DNA of 64,000 nucleotides from Trifolium pratense (taxonomy: Eukaryota > Streptophyta > Magnoliopsida > Fabales > Fabaceae). Below the pieces are notes generated by a model that saw only the letters and a list, made by a program, of their open reading frames with translations, searched no databases and had not been told where the DNA came from. The translations under genes were made by a program, and so were the position numbers. The stretch is taken from positions 51,916,439 to 51,980,438 of the forward strand of contig NC_060062.1 in assembly GCF_020283565.1 (NCBI RefSeq). The letters are read 5' to 3'. Of this stretch, positions 1 through 11,814 are shown in pieces (position 1 is the first letter of the stretch; every line of letters begins with the position of its first letter).

Positions 1-1661
1 GCAAGGAGAAGAGTTAGAGACCAAGAATCATCGTTCAATCTAAGGTGAGAGTGGTTAAGCATAAGCTTGGGTGATCCAAGAGAGGGGAGGTGTCTAGCCT
101 CCATTCCTGAACTCTCTCATCCAATTTCTTTGGGGTTTGGGTGAAGTTTTCTTTATCATAAACATGTCTTTTCATCTTAGTATGCTTAATGAACATCTAG
201 GAGGGAATATGTATATGTTTGATGATGGTTTTGCATGTTTATGCAACTTTGCTTATTTTGCAAGAAATTGACATGATTTTGTATGTGTGATGTGTTTTGG
301 TGTTTTTGATTGTTGATACATGTATATATGTATGGTATATACATGATTGATCACTTGTTATGCATTTATAACATGTCTAGATGTATTTTTGATGGATTTG
401 AGTGTTAAACCGCCTTATTGAAACTCAAGAACAGATATTTTTCTGGTGTAGTTCGCTAAGCGACCAGGAGTTCGCTGTAGCGAACAGGTTCGCCAAAGCT
501 CGCCATGAGCAGGTGACTTCCTGGTGAGGTTCGCCAAGTCTCGCTAAGGCTTCGCTTAGCGAAGGCCTCTGTGACAGCAATTTTTGCTGATGTTTGTAAG
601 GTGTGTGTATCCATGTATTTGGTTTCGTTTTGGTTTGGAATTATTATATGTTTAATAATTGTGTTGTGTGATGGCATTTATATAAAATGTCAAAGAAGTA
701 TATGTATGTTTGTATATCGGATTGTCCGATAAAGAAGAATATCAGTTTGTCTGATAAAGAAGTTTAATGGATTATGTTATCCATGTAGTGAGCAGTAGCT
801 TCGTGCTAAGTGATTATCATATGTTTGGTAAATGCATGGCATTCATAAACTCATGCATTATTTAGGGATATCAGACTTGTCTGATAAAGAAGGATATTGG
901 ACTTGTCCAATAAAGAAGGATATCAATGGTAAGTTCCTTGATAAAGAAGATGGTACCACATGCATTAGTCGTGTCTAGGTTGGCATGACATTGAATGTTT
1001 GGCATTAGACGCATTTGAGTAAATGTGCAATTATGTGTTATGTGTTATGTGAGTTCTTTGTGTTGTCCGAAACGACGCGAAACTATCTGGTTGTGTATTT
1101 GTGAGTATGTGTTATCTGGTTATTGCTTTTGAGGCATGTGTGTGAGTTAGTAATACGTGATAGGTTGAATATAGGTGCGTTTCTATATTCGTATGTATGT
1201 GATTATGTTTACTAACTCTCTACCTATTTGTTATGTGCTGGACCTTTGGGGGTTCAGGTATTCAGGTCGAGGTTTCGATCGAGCTTTAGCTGTAGATCGT
1301 TTTGGTGTGGAGCACTTTTGGTGAGGAGCTAGTGTAGGCTACCTTTGTATAGTTTTGTTAAGTTTAGTATTGGTTGTGATGTATATTAGTGCTCTGGTAA
1401 TTGTAACATCGAGTCGGGGGATCGTTTGTATTCCGTCGTATATCGATGCGAACATCTTAACTTATGTTTTATGTAGATGATTTATCTTTTGAACTACTTT
1501 GTTCATTGCTTTGAAAATCCTTTATGTTATGTTTTCCGCTGCGACGTTTCGTGTCGTGTGCACGATCGTTTTGAAAATGTTTTTCCGTAGCGCTCCGGCT
1601 ACTTATCTTTAAAAAGTTTTTAAGATCACGTTTTTAAGGGTAGCTAGCTGAGGGTGTTACA
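1..1661 (+). mobile_element. 3' part of a Ty3/gypsy-type LTR (left end outside window)
   Basis: The stretch has no credible coding ORF and ends in GGGTGTTACA at 1652-1661. This is the inverted-repeat end typical of plant chromovirus (Tekay-like) LTRs, which start TGTAACACCC. Immediately after it, at 1664, a copia gag reading frame begins abruptly in mid-protein, so the LTR border is also an insertion junction. Its left end lies outside the window, so I cannot tell a solo LTR from the 3' LTR of a full element, nor test the target duplication; the candidate 5 bp are CCATA at 1662-1666. Orientation is inferred, since the termini are near-palindromic. Assignment to Tekay is from memory of LTR ends, not from a protein domain. 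Confidence 0.6.
700..955 (+). repeat. Degenerate short repeats inside the LTR
   Basis: At least five imperfect copies of a unit of about 25 bp, built on GATAAAGAAG preceded by small dyads such as ATCAGACTTGTCTGAT, occur around 712-765 and 862-950. Each copy can fold into a short hairpin. They sit in the middle of the LTR, where such repeats may be enhancer-like, but no function is shown. Confidence 0.55.
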
Positions 1662-1663
1662 CC

Positions 1664-4294
1664 ATATTCAATGGGGTTGACATCAACATGTTCAGACTTG
1701 TTAAACGATGCACTGTAGCCAAACAGGCGTGGGAAATACTCAGGAAAGCACATGAAGGAACCAACAAGGTAAAGCTGTCCAAACTTCAGATGCTTCGCAC
1801 AAATTTTGAAAATCTGAGTATGAAGGAAGAAGAGACTATTCATGACTTTCACATGAATATTTTAGAATTTGCAAATTCATTTGATGCCTTGGGAGAACCC
1901 ATATCAGATGAAAAGCTGGTGAGCAAAATTCTCAGATCTCTACCTAAGAGGTTTGACATGAAAGTAACAGCAATAGAAGAATCTCAGGATCTGGCCAACA
2001 TTCAAGTGGATGAACTAATAGGCTCACTTCAAGCCTATGAGATGAGCATAAACCAAAGAAAAGAGAAGAAAAACAAAAGTTTGGCTTTTACTTCTAATAC
2101 TGCAGAAGATGATGAGATAGATATGGAGAGTGATGAAAGTCTATCTGAAGCCATGGTGTTACTTGGAAGACAGTTCAACCGTATCATGAAGAGGATGGAT
2201 AAAAGAAATAAATTCAATGGTCCAAGTACCAAATCTGACTTCAACAATAAGTTCAATGGTACAAGCACCAAATCTGACTTCAACAAACCTGTATCTAGTC
2301 AAAGGAGGACCAGAAGTGATGACAAAAGTACTTCATCTAGAAGAGTTCAGTGTCATGAGTGCGAAGGATTTGGTCATATCAAATCTGAATGCCCTACTTT
2401 TCTGAAGAAGAAGAAGAGTCTTGCTGTTACTTGGTCAGATGAGGATGATTCAGAAGAAGATGAAGGTGAATCTGCTAAACTTGTCAATGCATTGACAGGT
2501 GTCTATGAATCTGATGCTGAATCATGCGATGAAACATCATATGAAGAACTTTTGGCTACCTATAAGGACTTATTCATCAGGAGCAATGAATTCTGCAAAG
2601 CCTTGGAAAAACAAAAGAAGACAAATTGTCAACTTCAGGCCGAGAAGAATGAATGTCTGGATATAATTAAGACTCTCAACAAAGAGATTGAAAAGCTGAA
2701 TGAAGACTTGGAGCATGCTAGAAAACAAGTTAGAGTCTTTGCATCAAGAGAAGAAAAGTTTCAAGCCATGCTGCTAAAACAAAGTGCTGGTAAGAAACCT
2801 ATTGGCTTTGATTACGAGATAGTGGATCAAGAAATGGGTTACAACAAAGCTACAATCACTACCCCCATTGATAAAACTTTTCCTGTTAGTGGTGGGTTAC
2901 TACCTCCTCATCCTCCCACACATCAGGGAACTGACACATGGTTAAAACCCAAGCAGCATGTCCAGACTAACTCAATGCCTCAACACCCGCCTCACCATCG
3001 ATACAACAGGTCAAGATCTAGGACTAAAAGAAGGAATTGGAGGTGTCATTATTGTGGTAGGAAAGGGCACATTAGACCTTATTGCTACAAACTGTACGGC
3101 TATCCACAGAATTCACGGCCACTTGAACCCAAATCTGAGAACGTGAATGTCAAGAAAGAGTGGAAGAAGAAGGAAGATGGCGTAAGCCTGATAGCTCATA
3201 CATCACTGCGGGCATCATCTAGACAAGATTGGTATTTTGACAGTGGATGCTCTAGACACATGACTGGAGTGGAAGGGTATCTAGCCAACCTAAGGTCCTA
3301 TGCCACAAGCTTTGTAACATTTGGAGATGGAGCTAAGGGAGAAATAAAAGGAATTGGGAACCTAATTGATAATGGGTTACCAAACTTAGACAATGTTCTG
3401 TTAGTAAAAGGACTTACAGCAAATTTGATTAGCATCAGTCAACTATGTGACCAAGGCATGAAGGTGAACTTCACACAATCAGAATGTCTTGTTACAGATG
3501 AAGAAGGAAGACTGATAATGAAGGGAGTAAGGTCCAAAGACAATTGTTACTTGTGGGTGTCTGAAGAAGGAAATTATATGTCTACCTGCCTCATAAGCAA
3601 AAATGAGGAAGTCAAACTCTGGCATCAAAAGTTGGGTCATCTACACCTGAGAGGAATGAAAAAGGCCATAGCTGAAGAAGCAATCAGAGGATTACCCAAG
3701 CTAAAGATAGACGAAGGAACAATATGTGGAGAATGTCAGATAGGCAAACAAACCAAGGTGGCGCACCCAAGGCTTCAACATCAATCTACTACCAGAACAC
3801 TTGAATTGTTACACATGGATTTGATGGGACCTATGCAGACTGAAAGTCTTGGAGGAAAAAGGTATGCTTTTGTTATGGTGGATGATTTCTCTAGATTTAC
3901 ATGGATAGACTTCCTTAGAGAAAAATCAGATAGTTTTGAAACATTTAGAAACTTATGTGTACAACTTCAAAGAGAAAAGGGGTCAGTCATCATAAGGGTC
4001 AGAAGTGATCATGGAAAGGAATTTGAGAATAGCAAATTCTATGATTTCTGTGCAGCAGAAGGTATCCAACATGAATTCTCTGCTCCCATAACACCACAAC
4101 AAAATGGTGTAGTAGAGAGAAAGAATAGAACCATTCAAGAGTCTGCTAGGGTAATGCTTCATGCCAAGGGTCTTCCATATCAGTTCTGGGCAGAGGCTAT
4201 GAGTACAGCCTGCTACATACACAACCGTGTAACACTCAAAAAGGGAACATCTGCAACCTTGTATGAATTATGGAAGGGAAGAAAGCCAACGTGA
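1664..4294 (+). pseudogene. Copia gag-protease-integrase, 5'-truncated and frameshifted
   Basis: The frame reads in gag sequence (IFNGVDINMFRL) from 1664, so the ATG at 1688 is internal to the ancestral gag, not its start. Counting from 1688: UBN2-type gag at about 1-125; a first CCHC knuckle (CHECEGFGHIKSEC) near 221; a coiled-coil-like acidic stretch about 290-370; a second knuckle (CHYCGRKGHIRPYC) near 453; the protease motif DSGCSRHMTG near 518; a GAG-pre-integrase segment about 600-690; and the integrase core from about 707 with its D, D, E residues in HMDLMGP, SDHGKEFEN and ERKNRT. Homology continues in another frame at 4270, so the TGA at 4292-4294 results from a one-base loss near 4285. 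In an intact element this protein would package RNA, cleave the polyprotein and integrate the cDNA. Confidence 0.85.
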
Positions 4295-6270
4295 AACACT
4301 TTCACATTTTTGGGAGTAAATGCTACATTCTTGCTGACAGAGAACCAAGGCGAAAACTTGATCCTAAAAGTGAAGAAGGTATATTTCTGGGATATTCCTT
4401 GAATAGCAGAGCCTACAGGGTCTATAACTCAAAAACCAAAGTCATTATGGAAACGATCAATGTTGTGATTGATGATGCACCATCCACTCAATCACAGGAT
4501 GTGGAAATAGATGTTGAACCATCCCCTGACAATTCTGATGGGATAACACAAAGTGAAAAGTCTGAATTAAAAGGTGAGGAATCTGATCAAGACTCTGTAC
4601 CTGCCCCAGCTAAAGCACCATCTATTAGAACACAGAAAAATCACCCCAAAGATCTAATCATAGGTGATCCAGACCAAGGTATTGCTACCAGAAGAAAGAT
4701 TGATGCTATCTCAAACACTTGCTTTGTATCAAAATTCGAGCCTAAAAACATAAAAGAGGCTCTTACTGATGAGTTCTGGATTGGAGCAATGCAAGAAGAA
4801 TTGAATCAGTTCAAGAGAAATGAAGTGTGGGATCTTGTTCCAAGACCACATGGAGTAAATGTCATAGGCACTAAATGGATATACAAGAATAAGTCTGATG
4901 AGAAGGGTACAGTAACAAGGAATAAGGCAAGACTAGTAGCTCAAGGCTACACTCAAGTGGAGGGAATTGACTTTGATGAGACCTTTGCTCCCGTGGCAAG
5001 ACTAGAATCCATAAGGCTGCTTCTTGGTGTAGCTTGCATCCTCAAACTCAAACTCTACCAAATGGATGTCAAGAGCGCCTTCCTAAATGGGTATCTTCAT
5101 GAAGAAGTGTTTGTTGAACAGCCTAAAGGTTTCATAGATCCAAATCATCCGGATCATGTCTACAAACTGAAAAAGGCTTTGTATGGCTTGAAACAAGCAC
5201 CAAGGGCTTGGTATGAAAGGCTAACTGAATTCCTGATCAACCAAGGTTACAAGAAAGGTGGAAATGACAAGACCTTATTTGTCAAAGAAATGAATGGAAA
5301 CTTGTTGATAGCACAGATATATGTTGATGACATAGTCTTTGGAGGGATGGCGGAACCGATGGTCCAACACTTTGTGAGACAGATGCAGTCTGAATTTGAG
5401 ATGAGCTTGGTAGGAGAATTAACCTATTTTCTTGGATTACAGGTGAAACAGATGGAAGACACAATATTTGTGTCTCAAAGCAAGTATGCTAAAAATATCA
5501 TAAAGAAATTTGACATGGAAAATGCTGCACACAAAAGAACACCTGCTGTCACACATCTAAAATTAACCAAGGATGAGAAAGGTGTAGATGTAGACCAAAG
5601 CCTGTATAGAAGCATGATAGGGAGCCTACTATACCTCACAGCAAGCAGACCTGACATCACCTTTGCTGTTGGTGTATGTGCAAGGTACCAAGCTGAGCCA
5701 AAGATGAGCCATCTTACACAAGTAAAAAGAATTTTGAAGTATGTCAATGCAACTTCTGATTATGGAATAATGTATTCCCACACCAACAATGCTAGGTTGA
5801 TGGGATATTGTGATGCAGATTGGGCTGGATGTGCTGATGACAGAAAAAGCACTTCTGGTGGATGTTTTTACCTAGGAGAAAATCTTATCTCATGGTTTAG
5901 CAAGAAACAAAACTGTGTTTCTCTATCCACTGCAGAGGCTGAGTACATTGCAGCTGGGAGTAGTTGCTCTCAATTATTGTGGATGAAGCAGATGCTTAAG
6001 GAATACAATGTTGACCAGGATGCTCTAACATTGTACTGTGACAATTTAAGCGCCATAAATATTTCAAAAAATCCTATACAGCACAGTAGAACAAAGCATA
6101 TTGACATTCGTCATCACTTCATCAGGGATTTAGTAGAGGAAAATATTGTGAAGTTGGAGCATGTTGCAACTGAAGAACAGGTAGCGGATATCTTTACTAA
6201 AGCATTAGATGCTCATCAATTTGAAAGACTTAGGGGCAAATTGGGAATTTGCCTATATGAGGAATTATAG
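4270..6270 (+). pseudogene. Copia reverse transcriptase-RNase H (3' part of split pol)
   Basis: This is the continuation of the copia polyprotein after the frameshift. It opens with the conserved segment after the integrase core (KHFHIFGSKCYILADRE), then a variable acidic/Ser-rich linker (about residues 75-135), and RVT_2 reverse transcriptase from about 155. The RT active site YVDDIVFG is near 351. RNase H starts near GYCDADWAG at about 512 and includes STAEAEYIA, DNLSAI and the TKHIDIRHHFIRD block. The ATG at 4270 is fortuitous. The remaining 666 codons are uninterrupted and end in TAG at 6270, 246 bp before the next ORF. The overlap with the upstream frame (4270-4294) is not a programmed shift that I can support, since no slippery site or pseudoknot is evident. 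Confidence 0.85.
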
Positions 6271-6516
6271 CAGTTAAGGCATTATGTGCGCGCAACCGTT
6301 TTGTTCTCCAAATTTTATCTATTGGCGCACGTAAATCAAGGAAAGACAAAAAATACTTTCCATAACTGCTCTATTACACGCTATCAACTCTCATATCATC
6401 ATTATTTCTTTCCAAAACTTTCAACTTCCTCTGAACTTCCTGCTGCGATCCGCAAACACAAATCATCATCTCAAATCATCAAAAATCTCAAAAACTTCAA
6501 CAAGTTCTTTGTGAAA

Positions 6517-8726
6517 ATGTCTCAATCTTCCGGTTCCGCTCAGATCAAAAACAAAATTGCTGATACTGTGAAAACAAGATCAAAATCTAAGAAGGAAGGA
6601 ACAACTGTTGTGGTCGATGCGATGCCCATATCAAGTATTCCTGCAACTACTTCTAAGAAGAAGAAATCTGCAAAATCTTCTAAGAAAGTAAGTGAATCGT
6701 CTCCCTCGATCTCTATTAAGTCTGATTCTATTAAGTCTAAGAAGAAGAAACCCCAATCTCCTGTAAAAAGGGGTTTGAGCATGACTGATCTCTACTTAAG
6801 TAAGAATTCTTCTGAAACGGCGAATGTGGAATCGCATGATGTTGCCTCCGGCAAAAATGCGAATGTTGAATCGTCTAATAAAGTTAATGAAGAAAGTGTT
6901 AAGTCTGTGTCTGAAAAAGTGAATCAAGAAACCCCCTCTGCAAGGAAAACCCTAGTTCTGTTGAAACCCTAGGAAAAACCCAAAATTTTGCTGAGAATGT
7001 TGTTGTGAGTAATAATCCTAGTGTTCCTGAGAATATGGCAGTTCCCACGAATGTCATAACTGATGTTACTGAAAAATCCCAAGAAAAGACTGTTGTAACC
7101 GATGCTCCGACCGGTGTTGAGCCATCCTCTATACCAACTGATGCTGAGAAGGATGTTGAAGCATCCAAAGGAGGATCTAGCCCACATGCTAACACTGCCA
7201 CTGGGTCGTTTGGCAGTGGATCTAATACTGAAGCTTCCACTGAAGAGGAAGTAAACAAAGAAAGTACCCCTGAAGATGTGGCTGATTCTGAGCCAGAGAA
7301 TGAAGCTGGTAAGGACTCTGAGAAAACCACCAATGAAGAACAGGACATAGTGGATGTTGATGAAGTCCCCTCTGAAGAAGATCTGCAACCTCCACCCACT
7401 CAAAAAGGTATTGGGAGAAGACTGAGAAGCAGGACCACTACACCTGCACCTGCTGTTACCACTACCCCTGTTGTCACCAAGAAAACAAAGAAAAATACTC
7501 TGAAGCCTGTCAAGTATGGTCCTAAGAAAGGATGGAGCAAGCCTATACCTCTTTCTGAAAAGAAAAAGGGTGTGCTGAAGAGGAAGAGTGCACCATCAAG
7601 TGACTCTGATTTTGAAGCTGAAAAGGATGACTCAAGCATCAAGCCTCCTGCTAAGAAGGCTATGTCTGCTAAGAAGGCCATGTCTCAATCTGTTGCTCCT
7701 GACATTGAAGACTTCCCTTGTGACAATGTTTCATTTCATCTTCCATCTTATGCACAACGATGGGGAATCATTTGCAAAAGAAGATTGGCTCTGGAAAGGG
7801 AACTAGGCAAAGATATTCTGGAATGTGAAGAGATTGTGAGTTTGATCAATGATGCTGGATTGATCAAAACTGTGTGGGGCTTAGGCTCATGCTATGAAAA
7901 GCTGGTTAGGGAGTTTGTTGTCAACATCCCTATAGGTTGTGACAATCCCTTGGACAAAGAATTTCAGAAGGTATATGTTCGAGGAAAATGTGTAACATTC
8001 TCTCCAAGTGTGATCAACAAGGTGCTGGGTAATGCTGATGATCCTCACCCTGACATAGATGTATCTGACAATGTGGTCTGCAAAACTATCACAGCTGACA
8101 AGGTGAAAACCTGGCCCAAGAAGGAGAAGGTACCAGCTGTCAAGTTAACCCAAAAGTATGCAATTCTGAATCGTATTGCATCTGTCAACTGGGTTCCTAC
8201 TACACATGCATCTGACATTGCAACAAATCTGGGTAAGCTCATTTATATGATTGGTACTGGTACTAAGTTTAATGCTGGTCTATATATTTTCAATCAAGTT
8301 GTGCAGCATGCTAAGACCTCTGTCACCAAGCAACCCATTGCATTTCCAACTTTGATCTGTGACATCATCTTGTCCCAACATCCGAATATAAGGCATGAGG
8401 ATGAGTCTGCTAAGAAAAGGGCAACTCCTCTGGCCATTCATCAGAAGCTGTACAGTAAACAGCATGCTCCAGATATTGTTGGACCATCAAATGCTGCTGC
8501 TGACACTCCTATGACAAGGAAGGAGATGATTGCTATGCTGGAAGCAAACTGTAAGGAGCTAGATGAAAAGAAGTTGCAGTTTGAAAGGATGATACATGCC
8601 CTCAGGGTTGAAGAGGCTGCAGCTCAAGCAGCTGATGCAGATGATGATGGTTCTAGTGGTGAAGAAGAAGCTGACTCAGATGCTGAAGGAGAAGAAAGTG
8701 ATTCCTCCCCAAGTGCTTCTGTTTAA
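6517..8726 (+). pseudogene. Sirevirus third ORF ('envelope-like' / putative plant transposon protein domain), frameshifted
   Basis: The first ATG in a good position after pol is at 6517 (MSQSSGSAQ). The frame runs to a TAG at 6972, but low-complexity coding of the same character continues in another frame from about 6950 to 8726, so a one-base indel near 6945-6950 splits one ORF of roughly 730 codons. The N-terminal third is Ser/Lys/Glu-rich and disordered. The centre (about 7715-8430) has a folded-looking domain with VYVRGKCVTFSPSVIN, which I recognise as the domain called putative plant transposon protein or envelope-like in legume sireviruses. The C-terminus has a short coiled coil and an acidic tail. 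I see no clear signal peptide or membrane segment, so an envelope role is not supported by the sequence. Confidence 0.7.
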
Positions 8727-9440
8727 CTCTGATGTTTCAGTAATTGGATTTTTTTTTTTTTGTTTTGCATGTCTGTGGGCTGAGCCCTGATTTTAGCACC
8801 TAGTGTGCATGGCTTGGAATATTTTGTCTGCACTTTCTGTTCTGCTACTATCTGCACTGCTCTTGGATATTATTTTATGCAGTTCCCATTTTGTCTATTT
8901 TGTGGCTAAAAAGGGGGAGTAGTTATTGTATGCCATAATAGCTTGCTGAGGCCTTGATGTGCCACCAGATGCTGGATCATCTGAATAATCCTATGCATGA
9001 ATTAAGGGGGAGTAAGATGAACTTGGTACTCGATTCTACCTTTGAGGGGGAGCAATACTTATTTTTGCTTAGCACACAATGTGCTACTGCATGTTGAAGC
9101 ATCATCTGTTCCTGAGAATTTATTTTTCTCAACTTTGAGGGAATTTATTTTTCCCCAGTGTTTCTTTTATGAGAATCTTATACTCTCTATTGGCAAATTC
9201 CTGTGAGGCTACTTGTGCTTATCCTTCCGCTGTTGCATGCCTCTGAAGTTCTAAATTGATACATATTAAATATGCTATTTTTATATGAGGGGTTATTAAA
9301 ACAAGCATGTTAAAATTGTTCTACCTTACTTCATGATTGTGTGCCTACGTTGAGTTGAAGAAAAGGAAGCTTGTGTATCCCTTTAGAACGGTTGAAATTA
9401 TCTTAGGATGTTTTAGCCAAAAATTGCCAAAGGGGGAGAT
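8727..9440 (+). promoter_or_regulatory. Repeated polypurine tracts before the 3' LTR
   Basis: Four AAGGGGGAG-type tracts occur at about 8911-8920, 9004-9013, 9045-9052 and 9430-9439; the last abuts the LTR. In LTR elements the terminal tract primes plus-strand DNA synthesis, and multiple upstream copies are characteristic of sireviruses (established). The rest of this 0.7-kb stretch is non-coding. Confidence 0.75.
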
Positions 9441-10451
9441 TGTTGGCGTTGTATGGTTGGCCTCATTTTGCTAAAACATGTGGTCTTTTCTGATGTGGAA
9501 CTACATGTTTCCACCATCCAGTATAAGCAAGATGTTCGGTACAATGCTTCAACATTGGATACCACATCCAGTAGGCCGGGCCTGTGTATGGTGAGATCTC
9601 GCGCCTAAGTTCTATATATGGAATCCACAATAAATGTTCGTTTGTGATAAGGAGCGTTGTCATGCATAATTATTAATGGATCTCGTGATCAAGTGTTGCT
9701 TGCTAATCAGATCTTCAAGTTAAGGAAACAAATCATTTTAATTGAAGATTATTCCTTGAAGGAACCATTAATCATGCTGTGCTATTGAAGCCTAATTGAA
9801 GACCCAGCCTGAGCTAATGAAGGTTTTTTAAAGAAGGCTGACTCCATTGTTCAAATCACCAAAAAACCAGATTTGAGTCTTACAAAGCGTGAGTTTAGGT
9901 TTTAGTATTGTGTCTATTGTGTTCTAAGTCTTGTGTTGATTTTCCACTAGACTAAGAACTGTGTGTTTGTGCATTGTAATATCTCTGGAGCTTCTAAGCA
10001 AGGAGATAGTGTGTGTATATCATTCCAAAGCTTTTAAGCACAGAAGTGGTGTAAGTGTTTTATGAAGTGTGTCTTCACATATTAAATCTAGTATTGTACG
10101 ATCACAGTGGCTGTGGTCAAGAGGAGGTGAGCGGAGGTTCTCATACCTAGGTGTGTCTTAGGTAGGATATAGCACGGGTGGTGATTAGGTGAGAAGTCAT
10201 AAACGGGAGGTTTATTGAGGGCTTCAAACTAATACTATCATAGTGGATTCACTCCTGGATTGGTATCCCCTAGAGTAGGCTTATGCTGAACTGGGTTAAC
10301 AAATTACTGTGTTAATTTACTTTCAGTTTGTTTAGTTTATTATTCCTTGTGTATGCGCGGTTGGATGTTGAATCATTGATTCACGCATTAAAAGTGTATT
10401 ATAGTGGTGAAGCGTTGAGTACAACATCTTAATACTTGTGTGCCAGAATTT

Positions 10452-10453
<2 letters not shown>
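9441..10453 (+). mobile_element. 3' LTR of the sirevirus-like element
   Basis: The LTR begins TGTTGGCGTTG directly after the terminal purine tract and appears to end ...GAATTTCA at 10453, giving about 1,013 bp, a normal length for this group. A TATA-like TCTATATATGG lies near 9611. The right border abuts an (AT)n tract, so its exact last base is uncertain, and no target duplication can be tested because the left LTR is not in the window. Confidence 0.7.
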
Positions 10454-10493
<40 letters not shown>

Positions 10494-10857
10494 AGAATTA
10501 AGTGCAAATTCTTTTGTGGTTGTCCTGCCGTTATTTAAGGAAAAAGTTTTGATAATTTAGAGTTCGGTTAGAATAAGTAAAGTCAGACTAATAATTATTT
10601 CATATAAACTTTCAATTTGGACTCTCGAATAATTTGTCTTCGGATGAAATTCATTGTGTACTTGTAACAAAAAAAAAAGAAGAAATTCATTGTGTACTTT
10701 AATACAATCACTTGTTTAAAGAACTGTTTATAAAGAATGAAATAGTATCTTAGCCCCTGATAATTTAGTTTTATTTAATTTTGTTCTTGGTTTTTGAATT
10801 ACTTCTTGTGCAAGTTTTATCACCTTTCTTCTAATTTTCTTTATATTTGTAATTATC

Positions 10858-10909
<52 letters not shown>

Positions 10910-11298
10910 GATAGCCGTATTGACCAACTTTTTGGTTTGTTTTTATATATATTGTATAATTTTAATAAAATTTAATATTAACATTACTAACTATTTTATA
11001 CACCAAGATTTAAGGTGTTTTGTTTCCGGTTTGTCATCTTTGTTTTGCTAGAGTTTGTTATTATTTTTATTAATTATCTTTTTTTAAGCTGAGAAACTAT
11101 ATACTATCAAAGTTAGTTCCTAATTTTAATAAAATAGAAACCGTTTAACTTTTTTGTGCCTAATTTTTTTAAATGAAAATCATAATAACTTGGTTCAAAT
11201 TTATTGACTTTGAAGAGTGATACAGGTAAAATTAGTCGAAGTTGGTGGTGTTCATATTCAGAACAGCCAAATTGTCAAAGAAGAAAATTCAGCTTTCA
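10454..11298. other. AT-rich DNA with two (AT)n microsatellites
   Basis: (AT)n runs occupy about 10,454-10,490 and 10,861-10,905; the second is flanked by complementary TCTTGAATAT and ATATTCAAGA, so it can form a long hairpin. I see no coding signal between them. Confidence 0.8.
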
Positions 11299-11814
11299 AT
11301 GTTGAAAATAGAATCTGTTAATACTGGCTTAAAAGTCTATTCAACATTTATCTATGGTCTAAATTCGAACTCAATTGAAATCCCACCATCGCCTTATGAC
11401 GAGGAGGAAATCACATTCTTCCCTGACTTTGTCCAAATTCAACACAAGTCGTTGAAATCAAAATCTTGCAATTCCGATGATAAGGAAATCACATCCATCC
11501 CTGACTTTATCCAAATTCAACATGAGTCATTAGAATTAAAATCTTCCAATACCAGCTAAGAAGACCGTTCAACATTTATATCTAGTCTAAATTTGTCTGA
11601 TGAGGACAACTTTATTACATACGAAGGGCCTTTCTTGACGTTTGATGCCCCTGAAAACAATTTGATTGAAGATGATTTCGATAGTTCAAACTCAAATATG
11701 ATTAAGAATCTAGTAGAATCTATACTTGATGATGACAACGACAATGGTGACAATTATAACGATGATGATGAATATGAAGATGATGATGACGACGACGATG
11801 ACGACAATTTTTGA
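11299..11814 (+). pseudogene. Decayed ORF with internal repeats and an acidic tail (unknown)
   Basis: From the first in-frame ATG at 11299 the frame reaches a TAA at 11557-11559, then continues in the same frame to 11814 with recognisable similarity, suggesting one ORF with an internal stop. Residues around PDFVQIQHKSLKSKS and PDFIQIQHESLELKS form a tandem repeat of about 35 codons, and STFIYGLN / STFISSLN recur before and after the stop. The C-terminus is almost pure Asp/Asn/Glu, encoded by a GAT/GAC-rich run. Coding-like sequence upstream (about 11,225-11,315) is in a different frame, implying a further indel. I do not recognise the family. It may be a gene relic or chance ORF. Confidence 0.35.

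Larger units (their letters stand above)
1664..10453 (+). mobile_element. Sirevirus-like Ty1/copia retrotransposon, 5' end missing
   Basis: Domains run gag, two zinc knuckles, aspartic protease, integrase, reverse transcriptase, RNase H. This copia order is followed by an extra ORF, several AAGGGGGAG purine tracts and an LTR of about 1 kb. The extra ORF and repeated purine tracts are hallmarks of sireviruses such as soybean SIRE1 (established knowledge). The 5' LTR, primer site and first part of gag are absent from the window because a gypsy LTR is inserted at 1661/1664; they may lie upstream. Two frameshifts (near 4280 and near 6945) show that this copy does not encode intact proteins. Confidence 0.85.

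Noticed and set aside
2035..2286. Minus-strand frame within gag
   Set aside because: Antisense shadow of a repetitive gag segment (FNGPSTKSDFN repeats).
4270..4294. Programmed frameshift between copia integrase and RT
   Set aside because: Copia elements of this group use one continuous pol frame, and no slippery heptamer or structure is apparent; a one-base deletion explains it better.
6899..7681. Minus-strand open frames opposite the sirevirus third ORF
   Set aside because: Composition mirrors the Ser/Lys/Glu-rich plus-strand coding; no homology or start context.
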